64,000 nucleotides of DNA from Lewinellaceae bacterium (GTDB taxonomy: Bacteria; Bacteroidota; Bacteroidia; Chitinophagales; Saprospiraceae): positions 1 to 64,000 of the forward strand of contig JACJYH010000006.1 in NCBI GenBank assembly GCA_020636195.1, given 5' to 3'. The notes beneath the pieces are model-generated. The model made no database searches and was not told where the DNA came from. It saw only the letters and a list, made by a program, of their open reading frames with translations. How positions within the stretch are numbered: the first letter of the stretch is position 1; each line of letters starts with the position of its first letter. Shown here piece by piece: positions 42,973-51,817 of this stretch. Made by a program: the position numbers and the translations under genes.

Positions 42973-44004
42973 ATGTTTAAATCATCGTGGTCATCCCCAT
43001 CCAATATCGCCGTTATGAAATACTGGGGTAAATATGGTCTCCAGCTCCCTAGAAATCCTTCATTGAGTTTCACATTGAGCGCTTCCGTCAGTCACACCAC
43101 TGTCACTTGCATCCCAAACATTGGGAAGGGCAATCATGTGAATATTGAGTTTTATCTTGATAAAGAACCTAACGAAAAATTTGGATCTAGAATATCAAAA
43201 TGGTTGGATACATTGACGCTTGAGTTTCCGTTTCTAAACGACTTCACATTACATATCGAAACATCCAATACCTTTCCTCATTCAAGCGGCATTGCTTCTT
43301 CTGCATCCGGATTATCTGCTCTAGCCTTATGCTTATGTGACCTACAAGAGCAAATTTCCGGAATAGCTTTTGAAAGGGTTGAATTTTATAAAAGAGCTTC
43401 CACAGTTGCCAGGTTAGGTAGCGGTAGTGCGTCCAGATCGGTATTTCCATTTATGTCAGTGTGGGGTTTTAGCCCTGATGTGCCTGATTCTTCAGACGAA
43501 TATGCCATCGCAATAGAACCTTTGGATGTATTTAGAACCTACCATGATGCTATTTTGATTGTGAATCCTAAAGAAAAAAGTGTGTCATCTTCTGTGGGGC
43601 ATTCACTTATGGAAGGTAATCCATTTGCCGAAGCGAGATACAAGCAGGCTAATGATCATCTTGCATTATTATTGAATGCGATGGACAAAAGTGATGTACA
43701 TGCTTTTGGGAAGATAGCAGAACAAGAGGCGCTGACCTTGCATGCGTTGATGATGTGTTCTGATCCTTCATTTATTTTGATGAAAGGGAATACTTTGTTG
43801 ATGATTGACAAAATCAGAAGTTTTAGAAAAGACACGAGCATACCTGCCTATTTTACGCTAGATGCGGGTCCGAATGTACATCTCTTATATCCTCAAGAAT
43901 ATTCTTCAGAAGTACATCAATTTATTGAAACCGAGCTTCGTTCATTGTGTCACAATGGATTTATCATTTGGGATAAGGTAGGAAGTGGTCCTAGTCGATT
44001 GTGA
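42973..44004 (+). CDS. mvaD: diphosphomevalonate decarboxylase
   Basis: 343 residues. Decarboxylates mevalonate 5-diphosphate to isopentenyl diphosphate, so this organism uses the mevalonate route. Diagnostic segments are the N-terminal SSWSSPSNIAVMKYWGKYG and the GHMP motif FPHSSGIASSASGLSALAL. GSGSASRSVFPFMSVWG follows, and the C-terminal FTLDAGPNVHLLYP contains the catalytic Asp. It lies 12 bases downstream of the DUF4294 gene. Other mevalonate genes are not in the window. Confidence 0.93.
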   Translation: MFKSSWSSPSNIAVMKYWGKYGLQLPRNPSLSFTLSASVSHTTVTCIPNIGKGNHVNIEFYLDKEPNEKFGSRISKWLDTLTLEFPFLNDFTLHIETSNTFPHSSGIASSASGLSALALCLCDLQEQISGIAFERVEFYKRASTVARLGSGSASRSVFPFMSVWGFSPDVPDSSDEYAIAIEPLDVFRTYHDAILIVNPKEKSVSSSVGHSLMEGNPFAEARYKQANDHLALLLNAMDKSDVHAFGKIAEQEALTLHALMMCSDPSFILMKGNTLLMIDKIRSFRKDTSIPAYFTLDAGPNVHLLYPQEYSSEVHQFIETELRSLCHNGFIIWDKVGSGPSRL

Positions 44005-44315
44005 TGCTTCCTTGCTCATTAGGTAGTTGAACTTCCGGTATATTGTTGATTTGCAGCTGCAGAAATAAATTTGATAAATTATAAATTACCAAAGCTTTAT
44101 ACATATATAAAAATTTGAATCGAAATTAAAATGCAACTTCTCCCTTCAGTAGTATTTTAGTTCGCATGCAGAATGCGTTATGATTCAATTGATTAATAAA
44201 AAAAATATTACTTTAATTTATACTACATTTGAAAATATTCTTACCTTTGCGACTCTTTTTTAGAGAGCAGTTATAAATTCAATATAAAAGTACCTAATTT
44301 TAAACATAAAAATAT
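44005..44315. other. intergenic region carrying the promoter of the ribosomal supercluster
   Basis: 311 AT-rich bases without a gene. A small dyad (CGCAT-N5-ATGCG near 44163) and the rpsL promoter at its right end are the only signals I can see. mvaD ends at 44004. Confidence 0.6.
44242..44249 (+). promoter_or_regulatory. -7 box for the rpsL operon
   Basis: TACCTTTG, an exact TAnnTTTG, followed by CGACTCTTTTTT. The same downstream pattern (CGGCTCTTTT) follows the box before rplP, and a similar one follows the box before rpsJ. It ends 66 bases before the rpsL ATG. Confidence 0.7.
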
Positions 44316-44690
44316 ATGCCTACTATTAACCAATTAGTAAGAAAAGGTAGAGAAAAAGTAGTTATAAAGAGCAAATCTAGAGCTTTGGATTCTTGCCCTC
44401 AAAAGAGAGGTGTTTGCACCAGAGTGTACACGACTACTCCAAAAAAACCTAACTCTGCATTGAGAAAAGTAGCCAAAGTGCGTATGACAAACGGGATCGA
44501 AGTTATTGCTTATATCCCTGGTGAAGGCCATAATTTGCAAGAACACTCCATCGTATTAGTTGCAGGTGGTAGGGTAAAAGACTTACCTGGAGTAAGATAC
44601 TCTATCGTCAGAGGTGCGTTGGATACTGCGGGTGTCACCAAAAGGTTGCAGAGTAGGTCTAAGTATGGTACTAAAGCTCCTAAGAAGTAA
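44316..44690 (+). CDS. rpsL: 30S ribosomal protein S12
   Basis: 124 residues of uS12, a decoding-centre protein of the 30S subunit. The segments RGVCTRVYTTTPKKPNSALR and YIPGEGHNLQEHSIVLVAGG are the conserved core. The lysines targeted by streptomycin-resistance mutations are in wild-type context: K in the TPKKPNSA loop and K in GGRVKDLPGVRY. It opens the str-type operon rpsL-rpsG-fusA and is preceded by a promoter and a leader of about 60 bases. Length is normal. Confidence 0.97.
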   Translation: MPTINQLVRKGREKVVIKSKSRALDSCPQKRGVCTRVYTTTPKKPNSALRKVAKVRMTNGIEVIAYIPGEGHNLQEHSIVLVAGGRVKDLPGVRYSIVRGALDTAGVTKRLQSRSKYGTKAPKK

Positions 44691-44726
44691 ATCAGTTTCT
44701 GATAATAAAATAATGTAAATCGTAAG

Positions 44727-45194
44727 ATGAGAAAAAGAAAACCAAAAAAGCGTTTTATAGCTCCGGATCCAAGATATAATGATCCTATGGTGACCCAGTT
44801 TGTCAATAATATGATGTGGGAAGGCAAGAAAAATGTATCCTATGGTATTTTTTATGATGCAATGGATAAAATAGAAAGCCGCTCAGGAGAAAATCCTCAT
44901 GACATTTGGAAAAAGGCCCTTGAAAATGCCATGCCAGCAGTCGAAGTGAGGAGTAAGAGGATCGGAGGTGCTACTTTTCAGATTCCTACAGAGATCAGAC
45001 CTTCAAGAAGATTATCTATCGGAATGAAGTGGTTGATTAGATTTTCTCGTGCACGCTCAGGAAAAGGTATGGCTGAAAAGCTGTCTGCAGAAATCTTAGC
45101 AGCGAGTAAAGGTGAAGGCGCATCTGTAAAAAGACGCGAAGATACACATAGAATGGCTGAAGCAAACAGAGCATTTGCCCATTTCAAAGCTTAA
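44727..45194 (+). CDS. rpsG: 30S ribosomal protein S7
   Basis: 155 residues of uS7, the primary organiser of the 30S head, binding 16S rRNA near the exit site. The N-terminus MRKRKPKKRFIAPDPRYNDP and the later AMPAVEVRSKRIGGATFQIP are standard. The C-terminus is KRREDTHRMAEANRAFAHF. In other bacteria S7 also represses its own operon. I see no conserved regulatory structure in the 36-base gap before it. Confidence 0.97.
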   Translation: MRKRKPKKRFIAPDPRYNDPMVTQFVNNMMWEGKKNVSYGIFYDAMDKIESRSGENPHDIWKKALENAMPAVEVRSKRIGGATFQIPTEIRPSRRLSIGMKWLIRFSRARSGKGMAEKLSAEILAASKGEGASVKRREDTHRMAEANRAFAHFKA

Positions 45195-45221
45195 TCTTTT
45201 TTATCAGGAACTTGAATTATC

Positions 45222-47381
45222 ATGTCTAAAGATCTTAAATTTACAAGAAATATAGGTATTGCTGCGCACATCGATGCAGGAAAAACCACAACGACCGAGA
45301 GAATCCTCTTTTACACAGGGAAAAACCATAAGATTGGTGAAGTCCATGATGGCGCATCTACTATGGACTGGATGGAGCAAGAAGCAGAACGTGGTATCAC
45401 GATCACCTCTGCAGCTACTACCTGTACATGGAATTATCCTACCACTCAAGGTAAAACAAATGATGATTCCAAGTCATACCAATTTAATATCATCGATACT
45501 CCCGGCCACGTAGATTTTACAGTAGAAGTCAACAGGTCACTGAGAGTTTTAGATGGTTTGGTCTTTTTATTTTCTGCAGTAGATGGTGTTGAACCTCAAT
45601 CTGAAACAAACTGGAGATTAGCAGAGAGATATCGTGTGCCAAGTATCGCTTTTGTCAATAAAATGGACAGAAGTGGTGCAGATTTTTTCATGGTTGTAAG
45701 AGACATCAAAGAAAAATTAGGTGCAAATGCGATTCCACTCCAAGTGCCTATTGGCGCTGAAGAAAAATTCAAAGGCGTTGTAGATTTAATTACAAATGAA
45801 GCCATGGTTTGGAATGAAGACGATTTCGGAGCTTCATACAAGGTTGTGGATATTCCAGATGATATAAAATCAACAGTAGAAGAGTATAGAGCAAAATTGA
45901 TAGAGTCTGTAGCAGAGTATGACGATCATCTTCTAGAAAAGTTTTTTGAAGATCCAAATTCTATCACGCAAGCAGAGATAATCAGTGCTGTTCGCAAAGC
46001 TGTTATTGACCTAGCATTCACTCCTGTGATGTGTGGTTCAGCATTTAAAAATAAAGGTGTTCAGGCAGTATTGGATGCTGTTTGTGCATTCTTACCAAGT
46101 CCCGTGGATACTGAAGGTATTACAGGCACCAATCCAAAAAATGACAAGGAAGAAGTCAGAAGACCTACTACATCAGATCCTTTTGCTGCCTTGGCTTTCA
46201 AAATTGCTACTGACCCATATGTAGGTAGATTGGCTTTCATGCGTGTATATTCAGGAGCATTAGATGCCGGTTCATATGTATTGAATACCAGATCAGGTAA
46301 TAAAGAGCGTATATCTAGGCTTTATCAGATGCACGCCAACAAGCAAATTGCAATAGAAAGAGTAGAAGCAGGTGATATTGCTGCAGGAGTAGGTTTTAAA
46401 GACCTTAGAACAGGTGATACCTTGTGTGATGAAGGTCATCCAATAGTATTAGAAAGTATGGTTTTCCCTGATCCGGTTATTGGATTGGCTATTGAACCTA
46501 AGACCCAAAAGGACTTGGATAAGCTTGGAATGGCATTGGCCAAACTTTCAGAAGAAGATCCAACTTTCAGGGTGCGATATGATGAGGATACCAATCAAAC
46601 CGTCATCAGCGGTATGGGTGAATTGCACTTGGAAATTATCGTTGACAGATTGAGAAGAGAGTTTAAAGTTGAAGTCAATGAAGGTGCACCTCAAGTAAAT
46701 TATAAAGAAGCGCTTACTGCAAGCGTGGAACATACAGAAAGATTGAAGAAACAATCTGGTGGTTCGGGTTTATTTGCACAAATGTCATTTGAACTAGGGC
46801 CTGCAGATGAAGACTTCTTGAATTCTGAAGATTTCAAATCAGGAAAAACCAAATTGCAATTTGTCAATGACATCTTTGGTGGATCAGTACCAAAAGAATA
46901 CTTTGCTTCCATTATAAAAGGGTTTAACTCTATGATGGACAATGGGATATTAGCTGGATATTCCATAGATAGTATGAGAGTCAGATTGTATGATGGTCAG
47001 ACGCACCCTGTGGACTCCAAACCTTTGGCATTCGAATTATGTGCGAAGGAAGGATTTAAGGAAGCAGCGAAAAAATGTAGCCCAGTGTTACTTGAGCCTA
47101 TCATGAAATTGGAAGTTGTTTCACCTGACGAATATGTAGGTTCTGTTATCGGAGACTTAAACAGAAGAAGAGGTTTGCCGAAGGGGCAAGAGCCAAGAAC
47201 TGGTGGAGCCGTATCCATTTCTGCAGAAGTACCATTAGCAGAGATGTTTGGTTATGTGACACAATTGCGTACCATCACATCAGGTCGTGCAAGTAGCACA
47301 ATGGAGTTTAGCCATTATGCAGCAGCACCGAAGAACATTGCTGAATCAGTCATTGAAAAAGCAAAAGGTTCATCAAAATAG
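45222..47381 (+). CDS. fusA: translation elongation factor G
   Basis: A 719-residue GTPase that drives ribosomal translocation. The G domain shows IAAHIDAGKTTTTERILFYT (G1), DTPGHVDFT (G3) and NKMD (G4). Switch 1 includes EAERGITITSAATTC. Domains II-V follow, with the tip-of-domain-IV region around PQVNYKEAL and the C-terminal VVSPDEYVGSVIGDLNRRRG. Insertions relative to E. coli are small, e.g. the TTQGKTNDDSKSY loop near residue 75 that is usual in Bacteroidota. tuf is not adjacent. A separate promoter for rpsJ lies 30-60 bases after its stop. Confidence 0.98.
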   Translation: MSKDLKFTRNIGIAAHIDAGKTTTTERILFYTGKNHKIGEVHDGASTMDWMEQEAERGITITSAATTCTWNYPTTQGKTNDDSKSYQFNIIDTPGHVDFTVEVNRSLRVLDGLVFLFSAVDGVEPQSETNWRLAERYRVPSIAFVNKMDRSGADFFMVVRDIKEKLGANAIPLQVPIGAEEKFKGVVDLITNEAMVWNEDDFGASYKVVDIPDDIKSTVEEYRAKLIESVAEYDDHLLEKFFEDPNSITQAEIISAVRKAVIDLAFTPVMCGSAFKNKGVQAVLDAVCAFLPSPVDTEGITGTNPKNDKEEVRRPTTSDPFAALAFKIATDPYVGRLAFMRVYSGALDAGSYVLNTRSGNKERISRLYQMHANKQIAIERVEAGDIAAGVGFKDLRTGDTLCDEGHPIVLESMVFPDPVIGLAIEPKTQKDLDKLGMALAKLSEEDPTFRVRYDEDTNQTVISGMGELHLEIIVDRLRREFKVEVNEGAPQVNYKEALTASVEHTERLKKQSGGSGLFAQMSFELGPADEDFLNSEDFKSGKTKLQFVNDIFGGSVPKEYFASIIKGFNSMMDNGILAGYSIDSMRVRLYDGQTHPVDSKPLAFELCAKEGFKEAAKKCSPVLLEPIMKLEVVSPDEYVGSVIGDLNRRRGLPKGQEPRTGGAVSISAEVPLAEMFGYVTQLRTITSGRASSTMEFSHYAAAPKNIAESVIEKAKGSSK

Positions 47382-47410
47382 GATTAGTTTTAAAAAATTT
47401 AAAAATATAA

Positions 47411-47440
47411 TTGGTCAAAAAGAAAATTCGTGTATCTTTG
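47411..47440 (+). promoter_or_regulatory. promoter before rpsJ
   Basis: TTG (47411-47413), 19 bases, then TATCTTTG (47433-47440) fit the Bacteroidota consensus well. The box is followed by CGGCCTATTTT. It ends 38 bases before the rpsJ start, so the S10 part can be transcribed independently of the str part. Confidence 0.75.
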
Positions 47441-47478
47441 CGGCCTATTTTAAAAATAGAGTATTATAAAATCAGGTT

Positions 47479-47787
47479 ATGAATCAGAAAATAAGGATAA
47501 AACTCCGTTCTTACGATCATAATTTAGTGGACAAAAGCACTGAAAAGATAGTAAAAACGGTAAAAACCAGCGGCGCAGTAGTGTCCGGTCCGATTCCGCT
47601 GCCTACTGAGAAAGAAGTGTTTACGGTATTGCGTTCCCCGCACGTAAATAAAAAATCTCGTGAGCAGTTTCAGTTAAGGACGCACAAGCGCATCATCGAG
47701 ATATTCACTCCTACACAAAAGACAGTAGACGCACTTTCTAAGTTGGAATTGCCAAGTGGCGTAGATATCCAAGTGAAGCTTACCTAA
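47479..47787 (+). CDS. rpsJ: 30S ribosomal protein S10
   Basis: 102 residues of uS10, in the 30S head; in other bacteria it also works as NusE in transcription antitermination. The N-terminus NQKIRIKLRSYDHNLVDKST and the core VSGPIPLPTEKEVFTVLRSP are canonical. FQLRTHKRIIEIFTPTQKTV forms the C-terminal half. It is the first gene after the internal promoter and starts the S10 operon. Confidence 0.97.
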   Translation: MNQKIRIKLRSYDHNLVDKSTEKIVKTVKTSGAVVSGPIPLPTEKEVFTVLRSPHVNKKSREQFQLRTHKRIIEIFTPTQKTVDALSKLELPSGVDIQVKLT

Positions 47788-47871
47788 GCAAGGTTTTTTC
47801 TTATTTTTTTATTTCTGAATATTAAAAAACTCATCAACCATAGGTTGTGGGTGACAATATAAATTTTAATC

Positions 47872-48492
47872 ATGAACGGATTAATAGGTAGAAAGATTGG
47901 TATGACCAGTATTTTCGACGAAAAAGGTCGAAGTATAGGTGTTACTGTCATTGAGGCTGTGCCAAACGTAGTAACACAAGTCAAAGTTAAAGAAACAGAT
48001 GGCTATGATGCTTTGCAATTGGCTACTGGTGAGGCAAAACCCAAAAATACAACACAACCATTGATGGGTCACTTTAAAAATGCCTCTACTTCACCAAAGA
48101 AAAAGGTTGCAGAATTCAGAAGCCATCCTTTGGAGAAGAAACTTGGTGAGGAAATAGCGATTACTGAAATTTTCAATGAAGGAGATAAGGTCAGCGCTGT
48201 TGGAACTTCTAAAGGAAAAGGATTTCAGGGTGTAGTAAAAAGACATAATTTCAGTGGAGTTGGACAGTCCACTCACGGACAACATAATAGATTGAGAGCT
48301 CCGGGTTCCGTAGGTGCATCAGCTTGGCCTTCAAGAGTATTTAAGGGTCTTCGCATGGCGGGTCAAATGGGTAACCAAAGAGTAAAAACCAAGAATTTGA
48401 AGATTGTAAAGCTTTTACCTGAAAAGAATTTGATACTTATCCAAGGGTCAGTTCCAGGTCATAAAGGTGCATTCGTAATCATTGAAAAATAA
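47872..48492 (+). CDS. rplC: 50S ribosomal protein L3
   Basis: 206 residues of uL3, an early assembly protein whose loop reaches the peptidyl transferase centre. The start NGLIGRKIGMTSIFDEKGRS and the loop region GVGQSTHGQHNRLRAPGSVG are conserved, as is GMRMAGQMGNQRV in the form LRMAGQMGNQRVKTKNL. The 84-base gap from rpsJ is longer than most in this cluster. The stop is followed two bases later by the rplD start. Confidence 0.97.
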   Translation: MNGLIGRKIGMTSIFDEKGRSIGVTVIEAVPNVVTQVKVKETDGYDALQLATGEAKPKNTTQPLMGHFKNASTSPKKKVAEFRSHPLEKKLGEEIAITEIFNEGDKVSAVGTSKGKGFQGVVKRHNFSGVGQSTHGQHNRLRAPGSVGASAWPSRVFKGLRMAGQMGNQRVKTKNLKIVKLLPEKNLILIQGSVPGHKGAFVIIEK

Positions 48493-48494
48493 GG

Positions 48495-49127
48495 ATGATG
48501 AGATTAGATGTTTTAAATAAAGAAGGTCAATCTACAGGTAGGTCAGTAGAGTTATTAGAAGATATCTTCGGAATTGAGCCGAATGCTCATGCGGTATATT
48601 TAGCTGTAAAACAATATAATGCAGCTCAACGTCAAGGTACCCACAAAGCCAAGGAGAAAAATGAAATAGCTCGTACAACAAAGAAATTAAAAAGACAAAA
48701 GGGAACAGGTACTGCAAGAGCTGGTTCTATGAAGTCACCTGTGTTCAGAGGTGGTGGTAGAGTATTCGGTCCGAAACCAAGAGATTATTCTTTCAGACTG
48801 AACAAAAAAGTGAAAGAATTGGCTAGAAACTCAGCATACTCTGACAAAGCTTCAAACAACCAAATCATCGTGGTAGAGGATTTTAATTTTGACAAACCAC
48901 TGACAAAAGACTTTGCAAAAGTACTTTCAAATTTGAAAATTGAAGGCAAATCATTGTTTTTGACCAAGGAGTTAAATGAAAATGTATATTTATCATCAAG
49001 AAATTTGCCTAAAGCAAATGTAATGCAAGCGAAGGACGCAAACACCTACTCAATCTTACATGCAGATGTGGTAGTTTTGACAGAAAACGCACTTACTGAG
49101 ATGAGTTCTAATTATAATAATCAATAG
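48495..49127 (+). CDS. rplD: 50S ribosomal protein L4
   Basis: 210 residues of uL4, which lines the exit tunnel. The extended loop is visible in KLKRQKGTGTARAGSMKSPV followed by FRGGGRVFGPKPRDYSF. Two consecutive ATG codons (48495 and 48498) could start it, and the second gives the more typical MRLDVLNKEGQ. In E. coli L4 represses the S10 operon. No matching leader is recognisable here. Confidence 0.96.
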   Translation: MMRLDVLNKEGQSTGRSVELLEDIFGIEPNAHAVYLAVKQYNAAQRQGTHKAKEKNEIARTTKKLKRQKGTGTARAGSMKSPVFRGGGRVFGPKPRDYSFRLNKKVKELARNSAYSDKASNNQIIVVEDFNFDKPLTKDFAKVLSNLKIEGKSLFLTKELNENVYLSSRNLPKANVMQAKDANTYSILHADVVVLTENALTEMSSNYNNQ

Positions 49128-49135
49128 TAGAGAAG

Positions 49136-49438
49136 ATGGCAAAGCAGATTATATATAAACCGGTAGTCTCTGAGAAGTCTGAGAAAATGACTTCTAAGTC
49201 CAACAAATATACTTTTATAGTAAATAAGGACGCCAACAAGATTGAGATTAAAAAGGCAATAGAGGAAATGTTCTCAACAAATGTAGTAGCCGTAAATACA
49301 GCTGTCATGCCTTCTACTCCTAAAGCTCGAAATACAAAGAGTGGTGTGGTGAGAGGTAGAATTAGTGCTTTCAAGAAAGCATATATAACCTTGGCAGAGG
49401 GTGAAGAAATAGAAATTTTTGGAGCAATAGAAGAGTAA
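49136..49438 (+). CDS. rplW: 50S ribosomal protein L23
   Basis: 100 residues of uL23, at the tunnel exit where trigger factor and SRP dock. The opening AKQIIYKPVVSEKSEKMTSK and the central YTFIVNKDANKIEIKKAIEE are diagnostic, followed by the NTKSGVVRGRISAFKKAYIT loop. Short gaps (8 bases to rplD, 22 to rplB) show tight operon packing. Confidence 0.95.
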   Translation: MAKQIIYKPVVSEKSEKMTSKSNKYTFIVNKDANKIEIKKAIEEMFSTNVVAVNTAVMPSTPKARNTKSGVVRGRISAFKKAYITLAEGEEIEIFGAIEE

Positions 49439-49460
49439 ACTTTTATTAAAAGATTAAGAA

Positions 49461-50285
49461 ATGGCAATCAAAAAATTTAACCCAATAACTCCGGGACTTC
49501 GTCAAAAGGTCAATGTGGACTATTCCAGTATCACAACCAATAAGCCCGAAAAAAGTCTTACCTCAGGAAAAGGAAAAACTGGTGGAAGAAACCATGTTGG
49601 GAAAATGACCATGCGACAAATTGGTGGTGGACACAAAGCGAAATATAGAGTTATCGACTTTAAAAGAGATAAAGAAGATATTCCTGCTAAAATATCTACA
49701 ATCGAGTATGATCCAAATAGAACTGCGTTCATTGCTTTGGTAGTGTATGCTGATGGAGAGAAAAGATATATCATTGCTCCAGATAAAGTAAAAGTGGGTG
49801 ATACCATCATGTCCGGAAAAAATGCAACTCCGGATAATGGAAATGCCCTATATTTTGGACAAATTCCATTAGGTGCTGACATTCACTCTATAGAGATGGT
49901 TCCTGGAAGAGGCGCTGCTTTAGCACGAAGTGCCGGAACTTATGCCACAATGGTAGGTAGAGAAGGTAAATATGCGATCATAAAATTGCCTTCAGGTGAG
50001 GTAAGAAGAGTACTTTTATCCTGCAAAGCAGTGATGGGTAGGGTTTCAAACCCTGATAACTCATTGGTAGTACTTGGAAAAGCCGGTAAAACGAGATGGC
50101 TTGGAAAAAGATCCAGAGTGAGAGGTGTGGCGATGAACCCTGTAGATCACCCAATGGGTGGTGGTGAAGGTAGAGCTTCCGGTGGTCACCCTAGATCAAG
50201 AACAGGTATCATGGCCAAAGGTCAGAAGACCAGAAGTGCTCACAAAGCATCATCAAAATTGATAATATCTAAACGTAAGAAATAA
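49461..50285 (+). CDS. rplB: 50S ribosomal protein L2
   Basis: 274 residues of uL2, needed for subunit joining and peptidyl transfer. Recognised by AIKKFNPITPGLRQKVNVDY, GRNHVGKMTMRQIGGGHKAK and the C-terminal VRGVAMNPVDHPMGGGEGRA, which contains the functionally key histidine. Standard length and position between rplW and rpsS. Confidence 0.98.
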   Translation: MAIKKFNPITPGLRQKVNVDYSSITTNKPEKSLTSGKGKTGGRNHVGKMTMRQIGGGHKAKYRVIDFKRDKEDIPAKISTIEYDPNRTAFIALVVYADGEKRYIIAPDKVKVGDTIMSGKNATPDNGNALYFGQIPLGADIHSIEMVPGRGAALARSAGTYATMVGREGKYAIIKLPSGEVRRVLLSCKAVMGRVSNPDNSLVVLGKAGKTRWLGKRSRVRGVAMNPVDHPMGGGEGRASGGHPRSRTGIMAKGQKTRSAHKASSKLIISKRKK

Positions 50286-50290
50286 TAAAT

Positions 50291-50557
50291 ATGGCTAGAT
50301 CAATTAAAAAAGGTCCGTATGTTCATCACAAATTGATAGAAAAAGTGATGAAAAATAGCGAGTCAACAAGGAAGACGGTGATTAAGACTTGGTCAAGAGC
50401 ATCCATGATCATTCCTGATATGATAGGTCAAACCATCGCTGTACATAATGGAAAAACTTTTATCCCTGTATTTGTCACTGAGAATATGGTAGGGCACAAA
50501 TTGGGCGAATTTAGTCCAACGCGTACATTTAAAGGTCATAGCGGTAATAAAAAATAA
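50291..50557 (+). CDS. rpsS: 30S ribosomal protein S19
   Basis: 88 residues of uS19, in the 30S head close to the A-site tRNA and bridging to S13. ARSIKKGPYVHHKLIEKVMK opens the protein, and FIPVFVTENMVGHKLGEFSP and TRTFKGHSGNKK close it. Five bases separate it from rplB. Confidence 0.97.
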   Translation: MARSIKKGPYVHHKLIEKVMKNSESTRKTVIKTWSRASMIIPDMIGQTIAVHNGKTFIPVFVTENMVGHKLGEFSPTRTFKGHSGNKK

Positions 50558-50587
50558 TTAATCAGATAATTCTATAATATACATCAC

Positions 50588-50941
50588 ATGGAAGCACTCG
50601 CGAAATTGAGGAATTGTCCGATGTCAGCTCGAAAAATGAGATTGGTAGTGGATAATATAAGAGGTAAGTCTGTAGATGAGGCTTTGAATATTTTGAAATA
50701 TACCAATAAAGAAGGTGCAATTTGGTTGGAAAAAGTCGTTTTATCCGCCATTTCAAACTGGACTGTAATATCTGAGATTGAAGACCCTGAAGAATATAAG
50801 TTGTTTATAAAAACAGCGTTTGTAGATGAAGGACCTTCATTGAAAAGGTTTAGACCAGCACCTCATGGTCGTGCACATCGTATTCGCAAAAGAATGAATC
50901 ATGTGACGATTATTGTAGAAAACAAAGTTGATATTAATTAA
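50588..50941 (+). CDS. rplV: 50S ribosomal protein L22
   Basis: 117 residues of uL22, whose hairpin helps form the tunnel constriction. The N-terminus EALAKLRNCPMSARKMRLVV, the helix VDEALNILKYTNKEGAIWLE and the hairpin LKRFRPAPHGRAHRIRKRMN are typical. Normal length and position before rpsC. Confidence 0.96.
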   Translation: MEALAKLRNCPMSARKMRLVVDNIRGKSVDEALNILKYTNKEGAIWLEKVVLSAISNWTVISEIEDPEEYKLFIKTAFVDEGPSLKRFRPAPHGRAHRIRKRMNHVTIIVENKVDIN

Positions 50942-50964
50942 AAAAATCTTGTAAATATCCATTC

Positions 50965-51747
50965 ATGGGTCAAAAGACAAATCCAATTGGTAATAGACTA
51001 GGAATCATCAAAGGTTGGGATTCAAGCTGGTTTGGTGGCAAAGAGTTTGGGCAAAAAGTCGTAGAAGACGAACAAATTAGAGTATATCTCAATGCGCGGA
51101 TTCAAAAAGGCGGTATCGCAAAAATTGTAATTGAGCGTACCTTAAAAAGAATCACCGTAACCATCCATACATCTAGACCGGGAATTATCATCGGTAAAGG
51201 TGGCCAAGAGGTTGATCGCATCAAAGAAGAGTTGAAGAAATTGACGAAAAAGGATGTTCAGATTAATATCATTGAAATCAGAAAACCTGAGTTGGATTCC
51301 GCTATCGTTGGTGAGACCATCGCAAAACAGATAGAATCTAGGATCAATTATAAAAGGGCCATCAAAATGAGCATGCAAAGTGCAATGCGAGCAGGCGCTG
51401 AGGGTATCAAGGTTAGAGTCAGTGGAAGATTGAATGGTGCGGAGATGGCTAGAAGTGAAGAATTTAAGGAAGGAAGAACACCTTTGCATACGTTCAGAGC
51501 AGATATTGATTATTCTATCAAAGAAGCCTTGACCGTTTATGGAAAGATTGGTATCAAAACTTGGATTTGTAAAGGCGAAGTGTTAGAGAAAAGAGATCTA
51601 TCTCCAAACATTGGTGTCGGAAAAATGAACAATGAAACACAAGTCAGAGAGCCTAGAAGAAATGACGAAAGAGGTAATAGAAGAGGAGGTGATAGAAGAG
51701 ACGGAAATGACAGACGTGGCGGTGGGGATAGAAATAAAAAAAGATAA
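50965..51747 (+). CDS. rpsC: 30S ribosomal protein S3 with Arg/Gly-rich tail
   Basis: 260 residues of uS3 at the mRNA entry channel. A KH domain is seen in RPGIIIGKGGQEVDRIKEEL, and the C-terminal domain includes KVRVSGRLNGAEMARSEEFK. The last 30 residues are an unusual low-complexity tail rich in Arg, Gly and Asp (GNRRGGDRRDGNDRRGGGDR), making it about 27 residues longer than the E. coli protein. Such tails recur in Bacteroidota S3 and probably add RNA contacts. rplP has its own promoter just behind it. Confidence 0.96.
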   Translation: MGQKTNPIGNRLGIIKGWDSSWFGGKEFGQKVVEDEQIRVYLNARIQKGGIAKIVIERTLKRITVTIHTSRPGIIIGKGGQEVDRIKEELKKLTKKDVQINIIEIRKPELDSAIVGETIAKQIESRINYKRAIKMSMQSAMRAGAEGIKVRVSGRLNGAEMARSEEFKEGRTPLHTFRADIDYSIKEALTVYGKIGIKTWICKGEVLEKRDLSPNIGVGKMNNETQVREPRRNDERGNRRGGDRRDGNDRRGGGDRNKKR

Positions 51748-51767
51748 ATAAATTAAGATAATTTCAT

Positions 51768-51775
51768 TACCTTTG
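51768..51775 (+). promoter_or_regulatory. internal -7 box before rplP
   Basis: TACCTTTG in the 70-base gap between rpsC and rplP, followed by CGGCTCTTTT. Box and downstream bases are almost the same as those of the rpsL promoter. No clear -33 box. It ends 42 bases before the rplP ATG. Confidence 0.6.
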
Positions 51776-51817
51776 CGGCTCTTTTCAAAAAAGGTAGGAT
51801 TTAAAAGATAATTTGGT

